Origin: Daucus carota subsp. sativus | Lineage: Eukaryota; Streptophyta; Magnoliopsida; Apiales; Apiaceae | NCBI RefSeq assembly: GCF_001625215.2 | Contig: NC_030385.2 | Coordinates: 10,471,135-10,535,134, forward strand | Length of the DNA stretch: 64,000 nt | Reading direction: 5' to 3' | Shown: positions 61,304-64,000 of the stretch, piece after piece | Layout: each line of letters starts with the position of its first letter | Numbering within the stretch: position 1 is the stretch's first letter | Notes under the pieces: model-generated | What the model saw: only the letters and a program-made list of their open reading frames with translations | What the model was told of the DNA's origin: nothing | The model's database searches: none | Position numbers and translations under genes: made by a program

Positions 61304-62948
61304 ATGAATAGCCACAACATTGGTTGCCAAGAGAGGACTCAACGAGATCTTGACTTGGATGTATATGATTATGAATCCGAACAATTTTTTGAGAAAAAGG
61401 CTTACCACAGGGGAGTTCTTGAAGCAGGGACAATACCTCAGGACTTGATTAGCCCTGCTAATTCATCCAGCACAATGATGAGCTATACTAGTTTACCAAC
61501 TTCTGCTTTTTACGCAACTGAAGTATACATGGGGCTTCCTCAGGTTAATTATCAAGTTGGTAGTTCTACTTCTTCTCCAGAATTATCCAAGAATTATGAT
61601 GCTCAGATGGTCTCCTATCAGCCATACGAAAACGAATTTGGTACTGAATCCCTGGAACGAACCAACCATTGGCAAGGTGACTCCTGTAACTATCAGTACA
61701 GCTTTGATTATCAGAAATCTTATTCTGAGAGAGACCAGCTTTTGCAGCTCAAAAGAAAGTTGCTTGGGAATTTCAACACTCCAGATAATAGGAGGCAAGT
61801 ATCAATACCTTTCGGTGGAAATACTGATATTAGTGTAAGTTGCTATATATTTCATTTTTGGTATATCAAACTGTTATTTAACAAATACATATTCTGATTA
61901 AGTATTCTAATCTTCTTCTAGATCTCACACAGCTTGTATGCTGATCGACTTGAATATACAAGGCAATCCGCAAGAACTTCTTGTAATACTGCAGCTGCTA
62001 TATCAAATAAGACGCGAATCAGATGGAGTCAAAATCTTCATGATCGGTTTGTTGACAGTGTGAATCGCCTTGGCGGTGCTGAAAGTAAGTCCTTGTCATA
62101 TGTTATGAAGCATTATTTGAAGATTGTTCTGCTGTTTATTGGTTGTTTTCTTGGTGTCAACATTAGAGGCGACACCAAAGGCAATACTGAGGCTGATGGA
62201 CTCTGAGGGATTGACTATCTTTCATGTGAAAAGTCATTTACAGGTACTAATATAATCATAAGCTTTCATGCTTTGGTTCTGTCTGGTGTTTTCAGTATTG
62301 AGAATAGAATTAATATTTTTTTTTCATTTGGTATTCATCTGTTATGTAGAAATACCGAAATGCAAAGTGTATGGCAGACTCCGCAGAGGGTAAGTCTCTA
62401 GCAAAATGTTGGGATTTGCAGTTTGGATCATCAAATGCTAAAACTTACAGGGGTTGCCGAAGAAAATATATATTATCTGATATAAATATAGCTGAAATTT
62501 TGATGAGGTTATCCTTACTATATCTCACAAAATAATAATCCTAAAACATTTCTTCTTTATTTACTGCAGAAAAGTCTCAGAACATGACTACCAGGAATGA
62601 TCAAGATCAACAAATCGACATACAGACGTACATATTTTCACTCTGTTTTGCATCTCCAAACATACCTTCCGCCTTTGAGCTATTGATAACTGTTACTTAA
62701 ATAGACTAAATTTTGTGCAGAGGCCTGCAACTCAAGGAAGCGTTAAAATTGCAAATAGACGTCCAAAAGAGTCTTCATGAGCAACTTGAGGTTTATAATT
62801 TCTTGCTTAATTCTTTTCACTGGAAAAGATCAATATATTTACGCACATTTTGTTCAAACAGATCCAGCGAAATCTGCAGTTGAGGATTGAAGAGCAAGGA
62901 AAGCAGCTAAAACTTATGTTCGAGGAGCAACAGAAGGCAAACAAGTGA
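61304..62948 (+). CDS. MYB-CC (PHR1-like, G2-like) transcription factor
   Basis: Seven exons join in phase with GT-AG borders: 61304-61834, 61922-62084, 62167-62243, 62350-62389, 62570-62627, 62721-62790 and 62862-62948, giving 341 aa. The first 177 residues are Ser/Tyr/Gln-rich and disordered. Residues 207-263 are the single GARP-type MYB repeat (KTRIRWSQNLHDRFVDSVNR, then TPKAILRLM and IFHVKSHLQKYR). Residues 288-335 are the coiled-coil MYB-CC domain with the signature LHEQLEIQRNLQLRIEEQGK. Relatives bind P1BS-type sites as dimers and include regulators of phosphate starvation and of light or sterol genes. The exact target set cannot be judged here. The start is the first in-frame ATG. Confidence 0.95.
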
Positions 62949-64000
62949 TTTATGAGTTTCAAAATTTCCTGATACCTATATTGATTAGATTGCGGAGAGT
63001 TCACTCAGAATTCTCTTTGTCCATCCGAGATTAGTTAGGTTGCTACACGTACCATATTGTTTGGTCTTTTTTCTTGTATTTCTAAATTTAAGTTGGTCAG
63101 GAAGAGTAAAGGAATATTTTTACAAATCATCATTTTCAAGCAAGCTTATACAAAAAATGGAGGATCAAGTATACACATAAGAACTTCTACCGGAATAGAA
63201 ACATAAGGCCATCTATGTTTATAAAAGGTGTTTGATATTAACTTTTTTTTTTCTGGTATAAGACATCATAAGTTGGAGAGTAAGAGGATCTCCGACATTC
63301 AAAAACCTTAGCTACCAAAAATCATAACAATTAAAATTATGGATAACATGTAAATTTTTATTCATTTTGATCATGTGTTACCCTTATCTAAAATATAACC
63401 AGCCAGCTCATATCGGCTATATTTTTAAAATATAGTGCACATTCTCTTACATGTCGAATTTTGCCGACCAATTTTAATTCTCTTTACCGGTTTCGTGTTG
63501 CTAAAAACCTCAAGTGATGATAATCATAGGCAAACATAATACTTTTACATTATTTGTTTAATTCGTTATTTAATATTCTCTTTTGAGACTTACATAAAAT
63601 TAAATAGGAAAAGAGAATCTTTTGCATGATAATTTTAAGAGTAATTTACATTTTGCACCCCATAAGTTTAAATGCTTTTTCGATTTGGTCTTAAACAAAA
63701 TTTCTTGCCAATACGCACTCTAATATTTAAAAAACACTTTGATTTGAACCTCTTTGACCATATTCTGTCAGGTTGACTGTTAAAGTTAATAACAACGGGG
63801 GTAAAATAGTAATTTTGTACAATTTTTTGCTCTAATCATATTTTTCATGTAAAGTTATTCCCAAAACAGAGAAACAACAACAATGAACGGCCTAAAACCA
63901 CCCAACCTTCCAAGTCAATAGGAAAAGCTCAAGTGAGTAGGTGCTCACATAGACCAACAACTGATTGAAACACAACATGAGAGCAAATCACAAGAACCGC
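62949..64000. other. 3' flank and AT-rich intergenic DNA with repeat relics
   Basis: After the MYB-CC stop comes probable 3' UTR. Around 63285-63450 is a MITE-like stretch with TATAACCAGCCAGCTCATATCGGCTATATT, similar in style to 7690-8016. At 63645-63800 TTTTGCACCCCATAAGTTTAAATG, CGATTTGGTC and GTTGACTGTTAAAGTTAATAAC look like one terminal arm of a MULE-type element continuing past the window. No gene seen. Confidence 0.4.

Overview
This is a window of plant nuclear DNA, AT-rich and full of transposons. Intron-split genes, plant-only families (EMSY-like, MYB-CC, DUF761, FAD2, B3) and Stowaway, PIF, hAT, Mutator and Helitron elements point to a eudicot. A divergent FAD2-family enzyme with an HVVHH third histidine box would suit a polyacetylene-making asterid such as an Apiales species, but that placement is a weak inference.

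About 1.7-7.3 kb is one long Mutator-like (MULE) copy lying in a (TA)n tract and holding a LINE relic. A Stowaway MITE and a hAT-type element follow. The intronless FAD2-like gene is at 9.86-11.04 kb (minus). Two more elements follow: a hAT type at 11.5-12.3 kb, and at 13.08-14.08 kb a fold-back MULE with a perfect 9-bp target duplication, GTTGCAA minisatellites and a 192-bp (AT)n-centred palindrome. Two convergent host genes come next: a SANT/Myb-bromodomain gene (15.66-18.13 kb, plus, 3 exons, 634 aa) and an EMSY-like ENT/Tudor gene (18.72-25.06 kb, minus, 9 exons, 427 aa). Both could be spliced by eye into unbroken frames.

From 25.3 to 29.7 kb lie nested Mutator-type and hAT-type elements with readable 9-bp and 8-bp target duplications. 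They include a stub of a MULE transposase start and a GC-rich exon-like fragment. From 30.1 to 36.4 kb a segment carrying one DUF761 gene is tandemly duplicated. The second copy was later split by a 2.4-kb hAT element that itself holds a non-autonomous Helitron.

The main feature is at 39.78-58.11 kb: an apparently complete, minus-oriented 18.3-kb Helitron, from a 5' TC end (58107) to a 3' hairpin plus CTAG end (39782), inserted between A and T. It carries a multi-exon RepHel gene (HUH/Y2 Rep plus PIF1-like helicase), three RPA70-like ssDNA-binding genes (one lacking the zinc-ribbon part) and, on the opposite strand, an intact 10-exon, 529-codon protein with about four B3-like domains. The only coding lesion seen is a one-base shift in a homopolymer in RepHel. 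The RPA proteins plausibly assist rolling-circle transposition; the B3 protein is an unusual passenger and could act on element or host promoters.

The window ends with a MITE at 58.3-58.7 kb, a MYB-CC (PHR1-like) transcription factor gene at 61.30-62.95 kb (plus, 7 exons, 341 aa) and AT-rich intergenic DNA with repeat relics.
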